Assembly (NCBI GenBank): GCA_026015185.1
Contig: JAOZGX010000016.1
Span: forward strand, 1 to 51,390
DNA: 51,390 nt
Source of the DNA: Candidatus Bathyarchaeota archaeon
GTDB lineage: Archaea; Thermoproteota; Bathyarchaeia; 40CM-2-53-6; RBG-13-38-9
Reading direction: 5' to 3'
Of this stretch, positions 44,046 to 51,390 are shown one piece after another. The notes beneath the pieces are model-generated. The model was not told where the DNA came from. It saw only the letters and a program-made list of their open reading frames with translations, and did no database searches. The translations under genes were made by a program, and so were the position numbers. Each line of letters opens with the position of its first letter. Position 1 is the stretch's first letter.

Positions 44046-45377
44046 TTATGAACTTCCAATAGGTTGCTGAGAAAATTCCCAAGCCATATTTTTCAACATT
44101 ATCTTTTTTACTTCATCTTTATTTTTTGTTTGGCCGAAAGCCCACATCATTTTTACTAGAGCAGTCTCGGACAACATATCATCTAAAGGAAAAATACCTA
44201 AGGCCGATAAATCTCTACCTGTATAATATACATTCATATTAACCCGGCCCCATATGCACTGCGATGTCATTCCGATAAGCAATCCATTATCTATAGCTTT
44301 TTTAATAGCTTCATGTGTATATGCGCCTGCATGACCAAGACCAGTACCTTCAATTATTATACCCAAATATTCTTTTTTAATAGCCCAATCGATTATCTTG
44401 AGGTCTATCCCGGGGTAGAACTTTAAAAGCATCACCTTATCATTGAAATTTGGATTAAACTGAATTTTATTTGAAGGTTCTCTTTTAAAATACTCATCCT
44501 CATTTATGGTCAAACTTTTTTGATCCGCATCAAATCTAGCGAAAATTGGTGAATTTATTGTTCTAAAAGCATCTCTACCGCTAGTGTGACATTTTCTGAC
44601 CCTTGTCCCCCTATGTATAGATATAAATTCATCAGCTTTGGTTTCATGCATTGCAATAACTATTTCTGCAAAAGGAGCGCTTTTAGCTACGGTTACTGCT
44701 GAGATCAGGTTAGAAGCAGCATCTGAACTAGGTCTATCAGATGAGCGTTGCGAACCTACTAGTACTACAGGAATTGGTAAATTTTGTAAAGCGAAACTCA
44801 AAGCAGCGGATGAATATGCCATTGTATCTGTTCCATGACCAATGACTATGCCTTTTACTCCTTTCTTAGTTTCATCTTTTATAGCATTTGCTATATCCGT
44901 CCAATGTTTAGGCTCTAAATTTTCACTAAATTCTTTGTATAGTATTCTGGTTTCAATAGATGCAATTTTTGAGAGTTCAGGTACTGCAGCGTAAAGATCT
45001 TTTGCAGATAAGGCTGGTTCAACAGCCCCGGTGCGATAATCTACACGACTTGCTATTGTACCACCAGTACTAATTATTGTAACTTTTTCCAATTTCTTAT
45101 TCACCGGCTCTGAAATAGAATATTTGAATTTAGGTTTGCTTCCTCTTTCTATCAAGCTTACCTTTGTAAATTGGTCAATTGCAACTCCGATATTATAACC
45201 ACTCTTCATTTTCATCAAAATATGCTTAGCATCTGAGTATTCGCTACGAGGTAGGAGTATCCCTTCGTATGTCTCATTTTTCTTTTTAATCTGGATTAAA
45301 TCTCCAATAGATACTTTTGCTTTCTTCAATAATTCAAAAATAGTACCGTGATATCCTTCAATATCAGATTCGTGCAT
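44046..45377 (-). CDS. gatD: Glutamyl-tRNA(Gln) amidotransferase subunit D
   Basis: 443 residues. An N-terminal beta-barrel domain is followed by an asparaginase-type domain with the nucleophile Thr in ISTGGTIASRVDYRTGAV and the second motif VIGHGTDTMAYSSAAL. It releases ammonia from glutamine or asparagine and passes it to GatE. It lies directly upstream of gatE on the same strand, an operon common in archaea. Confidence 0.97.
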   Translation of the reverse strand: MHESDIEGYHGTIFELLKKAKVSIGDLIQIKKKNETYEGILLPRSEYSDAKHILMKMKSGYNIGVAIDQFTKVSLIERGSKPKFKYSISEPVNKKLEKVTIISTGGTIASRVDYRTGAVEPALSAKDLYAAVPELSKIASIETRILYKEFSENLEPKHWTDIANAIKDETKKGVKGIVIGHGTDTMAYSSAALSFALQNLPIPVVLVGSQRSSDRPSSDAASNLISAVTVAKSAPFAEIVIAMHETKADEFISIHRGTRVRKCHTSGRDAFRTINSPIFARFDADQKSLTINEDEYFKREPSNKIQFNPNFNDKVMLLKFYPGIDLKIIDWAIKKEYLGIIIEGTGLGHAGAYTHEAIKKAIDNGLLIGMTSQCIWGRVNMNVYYTGRDLSALGIFPLDDMLSETALVKMMWAFGQTKNKDEVKKIMLKNMAWEFSQQPIGSS

Positions 45378-45423
45378 TGAATTGACCTACTTTAAATTAA
45401 TTCCAATTATCCTGTAAGATAAC

Positions 45424-47058
45424 CTATCTTAGTATTTTGGACATATATGGTCCATCGTGTCTATATCCAAACTTCATGAAATATTTCTTTACCCCTAAGG
45501 CGCTCATAGCTAATATTTTTTCTCTATCAAATTTTTCAACAGATATCCTTTCTGCTTCGGAAATCAATTTCTTACCATAGCCCTTATGTTGCCAACCTTC
45601 ATTCTTATATTTGCCGACCGGGATTAATGGACCGTAAACATGCAATTCTCTTATCAATGAAGATTTAATATTTTTAATTTCTAGTCTATGTGCTTTTTCA
45701 GATGGAATTCGTAGTCGCAGATATCCAATTAATATATCATTTTTTGTATCTTCAAATGAAATGAATAGTTCAGTACCATTTGAAGATTTGTACTCACGAG
45801 TCTTTAATATTATATCAGCAGGGTCTGGTTCCAATCCTTCTTTCATTAATTTATGTCCAACTTCCCTACACCTAATGCATCTACATTTTAGACCTCTTTC
45901 TTTTAATTCAGCTTGAACTATCTCCCTTAGATTACCTTTTTTTACACCGTCAATAATTTGCCCTACAGGGATATCTCTCTGTATTCGCATTATTCTGACC
46001 CATGGTGGAATTATTTCTTTTATTCTAGATATTAATTCAACAGTCTGCTCAATATCGTAAGGTTGGTATTGGCCTTGTGACCACCATTCATAAACTTTGG
46101 TTCCTTTTAGTACAAGGCAAGGATATATTTTCAACATATCTGGTTTAAATCTATGGTCTGAAAAGAGTTGTCTAAATGCTTCTAGATCTCTTTTCATATT
46201 AGAACCTGGCAAACCGGGCATCATATGTGCCACTATTTTAAGAGCCGAGTCCTTTATTATTTGAAATGACTTAATAACGTCGTTAACTGAATGTCCTCTA
46301 TCAATTTTTTGATATATATCATCGTATAAGGTCTGAATTCCTAATTCAATTCGTGTAACGCCCATTTCTAACATTGAATCTATGTGATCTTGCTTAGCCC
46401 AATCAGGTCTAGTTTCAAAAGTAATTCCAACATTTTTAACTTCACTGGTTTCTGCCTTTCTTTTCGCATCTTCAAGGTTTTTTGAATTTTGGCTAGTTAT
46501 TGCATCTATACAATTTTTAATAAATTGCTTTTGATAATTGATAGGAGTCGCTGGAAAGGTTCCACCTTGTATTATTAGTTCAACCTTACTTGCATCATGA
46601 CCAATGGCTCTGAGTTGGGCTATTCTGCTTGATGCTTGTTTATATGGATCATAAGCATTCTGCAATCCTCTCATAGCAGCAGGTTCAAAACCAGTATAAC
46701 TATTTGGAACGTTCTCTTCTTGCGGACAATAAGCACATCTTCCGTGAGGACACTCAAATGGTGTGCTCATAACAGAAACTACATTTATCCCAGATATGCT
46801 TCTTACATTCTTTATTCTTACTTCTTTGGATATTTTCTCTTTTTGAAAAGAATCTAAATGCAATAATATTTCAGAATTTTTGGGCAACATGTTTAGACCA
46901 AATTTTTTACAACTTTCAACTTTTAATTTGTTTAGCTCTATTGATTCCTCTCCTTTTCTCACTAATTTTTCTGCAATTTCATCGCAGGCTTTTGAATTTT
47001 CATTACTACCTGAGCAATCGATCCTTGATGTTGTTGACAAGTCACGGAATTTTTTCAT
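45424..47058 (-). CDS. elp3: Elp3 tRNA uridine(34) acetyltransferase
   Basis: 544 residues. The radical SAM cluster motif is CPHGRCAYCP (Cys about 118, 123 and 126), followed by the beta/alpha barrel and a C-terminal GNAT acetyltransferase domain (GWQHKGYGKKLISEAERIS). It makes the carboxymethyl group at the wobble uridine of some tRNAs. Full length for archaeal Elp3. The start at 47058 is ATG. It precedes gatD by 46 bases on the same strand. Confidence 0.95.
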   Translation of the reverse strand: MKKFRDLSTTSRIDCSGSNENSKACDEIAEKLVRKGEESIELNKLKVESCKKFGLNMLPKNSEILLHLDSFQKEKISKEVRIKNVRSISGINVVSVMSTPFECPHGRCAYCPQEENVPNSYTGFEPAAMRGLQNAYDPYKQASSRIAQLRAIGHDASKVELIIQGGTFPATPINYQKQFIKNCIDAITSQNSKNLEDAKRKAETSEVKNVGITFETRPDWAKQDHIDSMLEMGVTRIELGIQTLYDDIYQKIDRGHSVNDVIKSFQIIKDSALKIVAHMMPGLPGSNMKRDLEAFRQLFSDHRFKPDMLKIYPCLVLKGTKVYEWWSQGQYQPYDIEQTVELISRIKEIIPPWVRIMRIQRDIPVGQIIDGVKKGNLREIVQAELKERGLKCRCIRCREVGHKLMKEGLEPDPADIILKTREYKSSNGTELFISFEDTKNDILIGYLRLRIPSEKAHRLEIKNIKSSLIRELHVYGPLIPVGKYKNEGWQHKGYGKKLISEAERISVEKFDREKILAMSALGVKKYFMKFGYRHDGPYMSKILR

Positions 47059-47156
47059 TATCTAAATTTACCTCATGAATTAAACTATAGTCAAGGAGAA
47101 TATTGAATAAATATTTTGATTTATCTAATTAGTAAACGTATTTTTTAGAAAACATG

Positions 47157-47165
47157 TTTAAATAT
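47157..47165 (+). promoter_or_regulatory. TATA box before the 47247 gene
   Basis: TTTAAATAT matches the archaeal TATA consensus and lies 90 bases upstream of the TTG at 47247, giving a leader of about 60 bases. Confidence 0.5.
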
Positions 47166-47246
47166 TCTAATAGTAAAACTTTTATCAACGCTTGTTCTTT
47201 ATCGCTGGATATCAATCAATAACCTACCAAATGAGGAAAATCAAGC

Positions 47247-47606
47247 TTGAATAAAAAACAATTCATAATTGGCTTTGTTATACTTGTGATTGGATTTATC
47301 GGATATAGATTTGGAGTAGCTATCAATATTGCGCAGAACCTTCTGGTTGCAAATTTAGTATTGAATTATGCTCCAACCGATGATTTAGATTTACTGGGCA
47401 TACTTCTTGAATTTGGTGGAGGAATAATCATGCTTCTTGGAGTTGTAATTTCGGTTGCAGCGCTATCAAAAGAAAAATTGGTGATCCAAAAGCCAGACGA
47501 ACAAACTCAAAAGAAAGCAAAGGCCGAAGTAATAGGATGTAAATTCTGTTCAGCTGAGATGGGAGATAATACATTCTGCCCTAATTGTGGAAGATCTCAA
47601 GAATAA
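47247..47606 (+). CDS. Small membrane protein with C-terminal zinc ribbon
   Basis: 119 residues from TTG with GAGGA upstream. Two membrane helices (FIIGFVILVIGFIGYRFGV and LLEFGGGIIMLLGVVISVAA) are followed by a charged linker and a zinc ribbon, CKFC at about 97-100 and CPNC near 111-114. The ribbon would lie in the cytosol. Such small membrane-ribbon proteins are common in archaea and of unknown role. Confidence 0.7.
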   Translation: MNKKQFIIGFVILVIGFIGYRFGVAINIAQNLLVANLVLNYAPTDDLDLLGILLEFGGGIIMLLGVVISVAALSKEKLVIQKPDEQTQKKAKAEVIGCKFCSAEMGDNTFCPNCGRSQE

Positions 47607-47651
47607 AAAATTATGGGAATGGATAAATAACTGGATTGTTGAGTGCTTAGT

Positions 47652-47822
47652 TTATCTCAATCTCATCCAATTCTGTCCCGACTTTCGCCCAGTAATAATC
47701 CTCTTCTCGTAGACTCTCCTTGATCTGACTCTAGGGGATGGAGATTTCCTAACTTTACCTTGAATTTTTGGTGTTTGACTTTTTACTTTTCCTGCTTTAG
47801 TTAATGAACCGTGAGTTGGCAA
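47652..47822 (-). CDS. rps30e: Small-subunit ribosomal protein S30e
   Basis: 56 residues from TTG at 47822, with a strong AGGTGAG site five bases upstream. The protein starts [19 protein letters not shown], continues [14 protein letters not shown] and ends with QNWMRLR. It is strongly basic and matches archaeal S30e along its whole length. It is present as a free gene, without the ubiquitin-like part found in animals. It lies downstream of pyrK on the opposite side of its stop, on the same strand. Confidence 0.93.
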   Translation of the reverse strand: MPTHGSLTKAGKVKSQTPKIQGKVRKSPSPRVRSRRVYEKRIITGRKSGQNWMRLR

Positions 47823-47876
47823 TATTTCTCACCTTTGTTTTACAAGTTAAATGGATTTATTTAAACTTTCTTCCAA

Positions 47877-48707
47877 TTACTGTGTGATAGGAATTCTTTT
47901 TCCGGTACTATCTCTTTCATATTTACCGAAATCATCTAGATTTCTTAAAACATCATCATTAAACACTGGGCCATCCTTACAGACTCTATATGAACCTATG
48001 GAACAACTCCCACATATGCCAATCCCACATTTCATTCTCCTTTCCAGACTAACTTGTACTTTTATGTCCTTTTCGAGGCCTTTGTCAAATATTTTTTTCA
48101 TCATAAGCTCATGGCCGCATGCATAGATTATATCAAAACTTTCTGTCTCTAAAAGTTCCTCAACAACGTCGCATACAGTTCCTTTAACTCCAAATTTACC
48201 ATTTTCTGTTGCAGGTATTAACATTCCTTTAGACATTCTCACGATAGGCGAGAGTCTATCATAAAAGAGTAATTCACCAGTAGTTTCCGCTCCAAGAACT
48301 ATTGTAAATTCTTCCCCTTTTTTAGCTATAGTCTCAATCAATGGAAACAATGCAGCAGCCCCTGAACCTCCACAAGCAATCAATGCTCTTTTCCCGTTTT
48401 GGATTGTAAAGTTGGTGCCATACGGTCCACGAACCCCTATTAAACCTCCGACCTTTTTTAGATGCATTATTTGAGTGGCCTTACCAACAGATTTTACAGA
48501 GATTGCAGCTATATTATCCTTTCCAACATAGGAAATACTCATAGGCAATTCATCAATTTCAGGAATCCAAACCATTGCGAATTGACCAGGTTGAGCTTTT
48601 GAGCAATCCTCATCCCGAAAAAAGAAGGTTTTGATTGTAGGAGTTTCAATATTGACTTTTGTAATCTTGACAATTCTTGGTTTATGAGTAATTTTTTCCT
48701 TAAACAA
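47877..48707 (-). CDS. pyrK: Dihydroorotate dehydrogenase electron-transfer subunit
   Basis: 276 residues from TTG. An FAD domain (GQFAMVWIPEIDELPMSIS), an NAD-binding part (ACGGSGAAALFPLIE) and a 2Fe-2S site CGIGICGSCSIG with a fourth Cys seven residues on are visible. PyrK passes electrons from PyrD to NAD. PyrD is not in the window, so a role with another ferredoxin-type partner is also possible. S30e follows 54 bases downstream. Confidence 0.88.
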   Translation of the reverse strand: MFKEKITHKPRIVKITKVNIETPTIKTFFFRDEDCSKAQPGQFAMVWIPEIDELPMSISYVGKDNIAAISVKSVGKATQIMHLKKVGGLIGVRGPYGTNFTIQNGKRALIACGGSGAAALFPLIETIAKKGEEFTIVLGAETTGELLFYDRLSPIVRMSKGMLIPATENGKFGVKGTVCDVVEELLETESFDIIYACGHELMMKKIFDKGLEKDIKVQVSLERRMKCGIGICGSCSIGSYRVCKDGPVFNDDVLRNLDDFGKYERDSTGKRIPITQ

Positions 48708-48909
48708 AATGTTTCACTTGATTACCACAATTGATTTTCAATAATATCGTAAATTAAAGTTAAATAAGATTTACTTTAATGCGTGATTAATCAATTAGAT
48801 ATTAAAAATACCAATAAAACCCTAAAATGGTTGAGAAAAGATTTTATTATGTATTCTTTGATTAATTATGCTTAAATTTGCGGCCATAGTCTAGCCTGGT
48901 TTAGGACAT

Positions 48910-48937
48910 AACTTTACTACTATCATCAAGTGTCCAA
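48910..48937 (+). other. tRNA intron 1, after position 27
   Basis: 28 bases. Exon GGAC pairs with intron GTCC, and intron ACTT pairs with AAGT. This leaves 3-base bulges ATA and AAT at the two cuts, as in bulge-helix-bulge splice sites. The position is non-canonical. Confidence 0.75.
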
Positions 48938-48947
48938 TGGCCTTCCA

Positions 48948-48965
48948 AAGAAAAAGTCTGTGGAT
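48948..48965 (+). other. tRNA intron 2, canonical 37/38 site
   Basis: 18 bases in the anticodon loop. Pairing of TCCA (anticodon and next base) with TGGA near the intron end gives a central helix. The exact cut may be one base later with the same product. Confidence 0.75.
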
Positions 48966-49177
48966 AGCCAACAACCCGGGTTCAAATCCCGGTGGCCGCA
49001 CCACTTACCTTACTTCATATAAAGTTTAACCATGGCTTTAAGAAAGAATGGCTATAGAACTTTTATTTATATGCGTTTCTAGTGCAAAATACTGTTCCCC
49101 ACCGCAAAAACAATCAAAAATCTAGCAAGTGAGTGCGTTTTCAATAGAAAATTTAGAATGTCAATATAATCTTGATC

Positions 49178-49202
49178 GGTTCAAATTTGGGTGCTCGCAC
49201 CA
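49178..49202 (+). other. tRNA 3'-end-like fragment
   Basis: GGTTCAAATTTGGGTGCTCG followed by CACCA matches the 3' end of the nearby tRNA-Gly at 20 of 25 positions, including the T-loop and CCA. No matching D or anticodon arm precedes it. It may be a relic of integration or tRNA duplication. Confidence 0.35.
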
Positions 49203-49300
49203 AGGTACCCACACACACAATATTATTACTCATGATGTAATTATCAAAAGGAAGATAGGAAGGGGATTAAGGAAGAAGGAAGAGACTATAGCGCATGCTA
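49196..49300. repeat. Mosaic repeat A, 3' of the pilin gene
   Basis: It contains three modules: M3 at 49196-49216 (20 of 21 identical to 49952-49972 in inverted orientation), M2 at 49226-49268 (41 of 43 identical to 50904-50946), and M1 at 49287-49300 (13 of 14 identical to 50884-50897). It lies within about 150 bases of the pilin stop. On the minus strand it is pyrimidine-rich. Confidence 0.75.
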
Positions 49301-49348
49301 ATACAATATCGATATAAAAAAAGGTAAAGTATGGAAATAGAGTTTAAT

Positions 49349-49813
49349 CTAAGCCGCACGACCAGCTACAGCCGAATAGGTGAACACACCGCCTGATTCT
49401 GTAACGACTTTTATCGTATAAGCTGCACCAGGGGTCAGATTGGTTGAGGTTACACCGCATGTGAAAATTTCATACGTACCAATAGATATGACACCAGTAC
49501 CGCCAGATGCTGCACCGGCACCATCGAATACTTCGATTCCTGCATTAGTGGCTACATATAACTCGTCAACTATAATCTCAGCTCTACCTACGTTACGAAG
49601 GTACATCTCTAATGAACCGCTTGATGCATTCCAATCATATACGTCGAGTGTGATCTGCTCAGTGACTTGCTCACCGCCTCCGGTTTGCAGTCCTCCGATA
49701 AGACCCATGGCCCACACGTATACTAGAAGTGCTGCGGCTACTGCGATAGCGATTACAAGTAGAGTCGCAATTACAGGCGATACGGCTTTTCTATTTGCCA
49801 TCAATTTTTTCAT
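49349..49813 (-). CDS. Archaeal type IV pilin-like protein
   Basis: 154 residues. The class III signal is clear: a short basic leader MANRKAVSPVIATLL followed by a hydrophobic helix (VIAIAVAAALLVYVWAMGLI). A prepilin peptidase would cut just before or within the AVSPVIA segment and the helix would pack in a pilus core. The rest is a beta-rich head (DVYDWNASSGSLEMYLRNV, GTYEIFTCGV). It is likely an adhesion pilus subunit or a single-gene pilin. No prepilin peptidase or assembly ATPase is visible. The ATG at 49813 is chosen; an in-frame ATG five codons later (MANRK) is also possible. Confidence 0.85.
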   Translation of the reverse strand: MKKLMANRKAVSPVIATLLVIAIAVAAALLVYVWAMGLIGGLQTGGGEQVTEQITLDVYDWNASSGSLEMYLRNVGRAEIIVDELYVATNAGIEVFDGAGAASGGTGVISIGTYEIFTCGVTSTNLTPGAAYTIKVVTESGGVFTYSAVAGRAA

Positions 49814-49926
49814 TTTTAATTTCTTCTCCTATACTTTTAGTATTAAAAAAAATTGACACTTATGATTCTAAATACTCTCAATGTTAATTATATAAAAATT
49901 TCCATTAATATTAGAATTTCTATGCA

Positions 49927-50021
49927 CACCAATGCATCCGTATTCCACTATGTGTGTGGGTACATTGGTGCGCACACACACAGTTATTTTACTTATGTAG
50001 GCAATGGGATTAAGGAAGAAG
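49927..50021. repeat. Mosaic repeat B, 3' of the secreted-protein gene
   Basis: It contains a long imperfect stem (CACCAATGCATCC at 49927-49939 and GGGTACATTGGTG at 49958-49970), the M3 module, and a shortened M2 tail (GGGATTAAGGAAGAAG) near 50006-50021 shared with repeat A. It begins 19 bases after the stop of the 50040 gene. Confidence 0.7.
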
Positions 50022-50039
50022 AAACGAGTTAATGAAGGA

Positions 50040-50738
50040 TCAAACCCTAAATCTATATTTTCTATTAACCAATGAAAAAATAACAATACTACTAATCAAG
50101 CTAATGGCTAATAAATAAGGTGTAAGGACTTCCAATTTATTGATTTTATAGTAATCGCCTCCAACCACTTGACTGGTAATCCTGACTGGACCTGGATCTA
50201 CTGTTGCTCTAATCATATAGTCACAATCAAATCTATTCAGAGTCCAACTCCCAGGTGCGCCATCACATTCTGTACTATCATAGGATCTGCCATCTGGGTC
50301 CGTATAATCCATGCCGATATCGAGATCATTGTCCATGAATTGTACGGCTATATAAAAATCCCCAGTAACCATTATATTGTATGATGACAAGTCGGCATTA
50401 AACCAATCGGCAATAGTTGGTGTAACTACTAAAGGACCTAATAATACTGAACTGCCATCACTATCAAAAATATAAAGATTGAAGGCATCAGGATCTTCTT
50501 CAATATAAAACTTGGCTGTCAAGATCTTGGCCCTATCCAAACCTGGTGGTAAAGAAAATCTAACAGCAATGTAACAGCCATCCCCTCTTCCACGATCACC
50601 TGTAGATATACCATTGTCATAAGCCAACTCGATTGCTGCAAGTGCTTCAGATATAAAAGACGAGGCCATAATGGAAATTAAGAACATGATCATAATAGAA
50701 GTAATGGCTCTTTGTTTCAAAGAAGCTTTCCTTTTCAA
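50040..50738 (-). CDS. Secreted membrane-anchored protein
   Basis: 232 residues. A signal peptide covers 1-34. A beta-sandwich-like domain (about 35-185) includes ILTAKFYIEEDPDAFNLYIF and FYIAVQFMDNDLDIGMDY. A C-terminal anchor reads NKLEVLTPYLLAISLISSIV and a basic end (NRKYRFRV). The NKLxxLxPY-helix-basic order is common on archaeal surface proteins. There is no recognisable enzyme motif. It could be an adhesin or glycan-binding protein. Confidence 0.65.
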   Translation of the reverse strand: MKRKASLKQRAITSIMIMFLISIMASSFISEALAAIELAYDNGISTGDRGRGDGCYIAVRFSLPPGLDRAKILTAKFYIEEDPDAFNLYIFDSDGSSVLLGPLVVTPTIADWFNADLSSYNIMVTGDFYIAVQFMDNDLDIGMDYTDPDGRSYDSTECDGAPGSWTLNRFDCDYMIRATVDPGPVRITSQVVGGDYYKINKLEVLTPYLLAISLISSIVIFSLVNRKYRFRV

Positions 50739-50883
50739 TATACTTCCAATGTATTTGCTTCCCAGTTACAATTACTCCTTAAAACCAGCGTAAATAACCA
50801 GAAGATATCCTAACACATAGGATAGATAGGTCTTCATTAATATCGCTTTTGTATAAATTGTATATACGATATTTATTGAACAG

Positions 50884-50946
50884 TATAGCGCGTGCTAGAA
50901 ATTTTACTCATGACGTAATTATCGAAAGGAAGATAGGAAGGGGATT
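50884..50946. repeat. Mosaic repeat C, 3' of the right-edge gene
   Basis: M1 at 50884-50897 followed directly by M2 at 50904-50946. The M1-M2 order is the reverse of repeat A. It begins 12 bases after the stop of the edge gene on the minus strand. Confidence 0.7.
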
Positions 50947-50958
50947 GAGAAAAAACAT

Positions 50959-51390
50959 TTAGATGATAAAGGGAAAAAGAGTATAGAAAAAATTTGATTC
51001 CTGCAAGATAAAAAAATTAGTATCGGCGAATACCTCCAAAAAATCTAAAAAGTGGGCAAAGAAGAAGAATGAACTCTTCGCCTTTGTTTTATTGTTTTTC
51101 GTATGCTTCCATAGCTCTCTACACTCATATTCCAGCTTGAAGTAATGGCAACGTAAATCCCCTAATGCCTTAGCTTCCTCTTCTGTGAAGAACCTGCCAA
51201 TTTCGTATTGTTGGTTTACTAATTCATCAATAGCTTCAATAACCCGTCTGGGTTCTCTAACTGATTCTAGAACACATTCAAGACCCTTTAAGTATCTGGT
51301 CTCATGAGATTCCTGAAATTTTTCAGATAATTCAATTAGAATTTTCTTTGCTTCTTTTACCGAACCTTTTATAATAAGATCAAATAACTG
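50959..51390 (-). CDS. Partial helical hypothetical protein at window edge
   Basis: An open frame of 143 codons runs from the window edge to a TAA at 50959-50961; the N-terminus is outside the window. Visible segments include QLFDLIIKGSVKEAKKILIE, then RYLKGLECVLESV and RVIEAIDELVNQQ. It is all helical with no membrane segment until a Phe-rich tail (SSFFFFAHFLDFL). It resembles the small helical protein beside radA. Not identified; its stop sits next to mosaic repeat C. Confidence 0.5.
   Translation of the reverse strand, partial: QLFDLIIKGSVKEAKKILIELSEKFQESHETRYLKGLECVLESVREPRRVIEAIDELVNQQYEIGRFFTEEEAKALGDLRCHYFKLEYECRELWKHTKNNKTKAKSSFFFFAHFLDFLEVFADTNFFILQESNFFYTLFPFII

Larger units (their letters stand above)
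48880..49003 (+). tRNA. tRNA-Gly(UCC) with two introns
   Basis: The acceptor GCGGCCA (48880-48886) pairs with TGGCCGC before A and an encoded CCA (49001-49003). The D arm is GTCT/GGAC, and the T arm is CCGGG-TTCAAAT-CCCGG. Removing 28 bases (48910-48937) and 18 bases (48948-48965) yields an anticodon stem TTGGC/GCCAA with loop CTTCCAA, anticodon TCC. The mature sequence is a complete 77-base tRNA with a 4-base variable loop. A TATA-like TTTTATTAT lies near 48842-48850. The spliced product is unambiguous though the second intron can shift by one base. Confidence 0.9.

Noticed and set aside
48880-49003. tRNA-Gly as a decayed pseudogene or a split tRNA half
   Set aside because: Removing two introns yields a perfectly paired tRNA including CCA, so an intact intron-containing gene is the simpler reading.
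49125-49202. A full second tRNA of 78 bases
   Set aside because: The ends can nearly pair as an acceptor and the 3' end looks right, but there is no D arm, no anticodon loop with T33 and no room for a variable loop.
49196-50946. Integron-like cassette array with recombination sites after each gene
   Set aside because: Genes share orientation and repeats follow each one, but the modules change order and I see no conserved GTTRRRY-type core sites and no integrase.

Overview
This window is about 51 kb of AT-rich archaeal chromosome. Archaeal markers are a TATA-binding protein (tbp), RadA, an ATP-dependent DNA ligase, the GatD/GatE tRNA-dependent amidotransferase, an Sm-like protein, a fused Fae-Hps protein, a type IV pilin with a class III signal peptide, and a tRNA gene carrying two introns. 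A stand-alone ribosomal protein S30e points to the TACK side rather than Euryarchaeota. A Bathyarchaeia- or Thaumarchaeota-like lineage is the best guess from gene content alone. Many genes start with TTG, including tbp, radA, pyrG and rps30e, where conserved N-termini leave no nearby ATG.

Layout. (1) 1-5.3 kb is an accessory segment, visibly richer in GC than the rest. It holds a partial secreted protein, a Tat-exported protein with ten YadA-head-like 15-residue repeats, and a three-gene cassette with an orphan phage-type terminase, facing a small ribbon-helix-helix-like protein. (2) 5.4-13.5 kb is mostly cell-surface genes: a PEF-type anchored protein, a membrane glycosyltransferase, a broken macro-domain gene, a CARDB-like membrane protein, a zinc dehydrogenase and a 1052-residue surface metalloprotease with a CFI-box domain. 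(3) 13.5-21.4 kb has a FAH-family enzyme paired with an amidohydrolase, a predicted small RNA, a HEAT-repeat protein, DNA ligase and Fae-Hps. (4) 21.4-29.7 kb is a minus-strand run: glycosyltransferase, AMMECR1, Mut7-C nuclease, dihydroorotase, M48 peptidase, NFACT (Rqc2/NEMF family) and RadA, with an EMC6-like three-helix membrane protein starting head-to-head with NFACT. (5) 29.9-32.1 kb has two tandem sugar-type ABC ATPases. (6) 32.4-48.7 kb is mainly housekeeping: SerK/ParB-like protein, LSm, DUF460, pyrG, purA, glmS, a zinc-ribbon protein, tyrA, tbp, gatE-gatD, elp3, rps30e and pyrK, plus a candidate C/D box RNA upstream of purA. (7) 48.9-51.4 kb has tRNA-Gly(UCC) with two introns, a pilin, a secreted protein and a partial gene at the edge. 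Each of the last three is followed by pieces of a shuffled repeat.

Most notable signals: complementary loss of catalytic motifs in the two ABC ATPases, consistent with an obligate heterodimer that has also undergone local gene conversion; the two-intron tRNA-Gly; a mosaic repeat family 3' of three consecutive surface-type genes; the Tat-YadA protein beside an orphan terminase; a predicted C/D box RNA and a second predicted small RNA; and the NFACT / EMC6-like overlap. No complete mobile element, CRISPR array, rRNA gene or obvious replication origin was seen.
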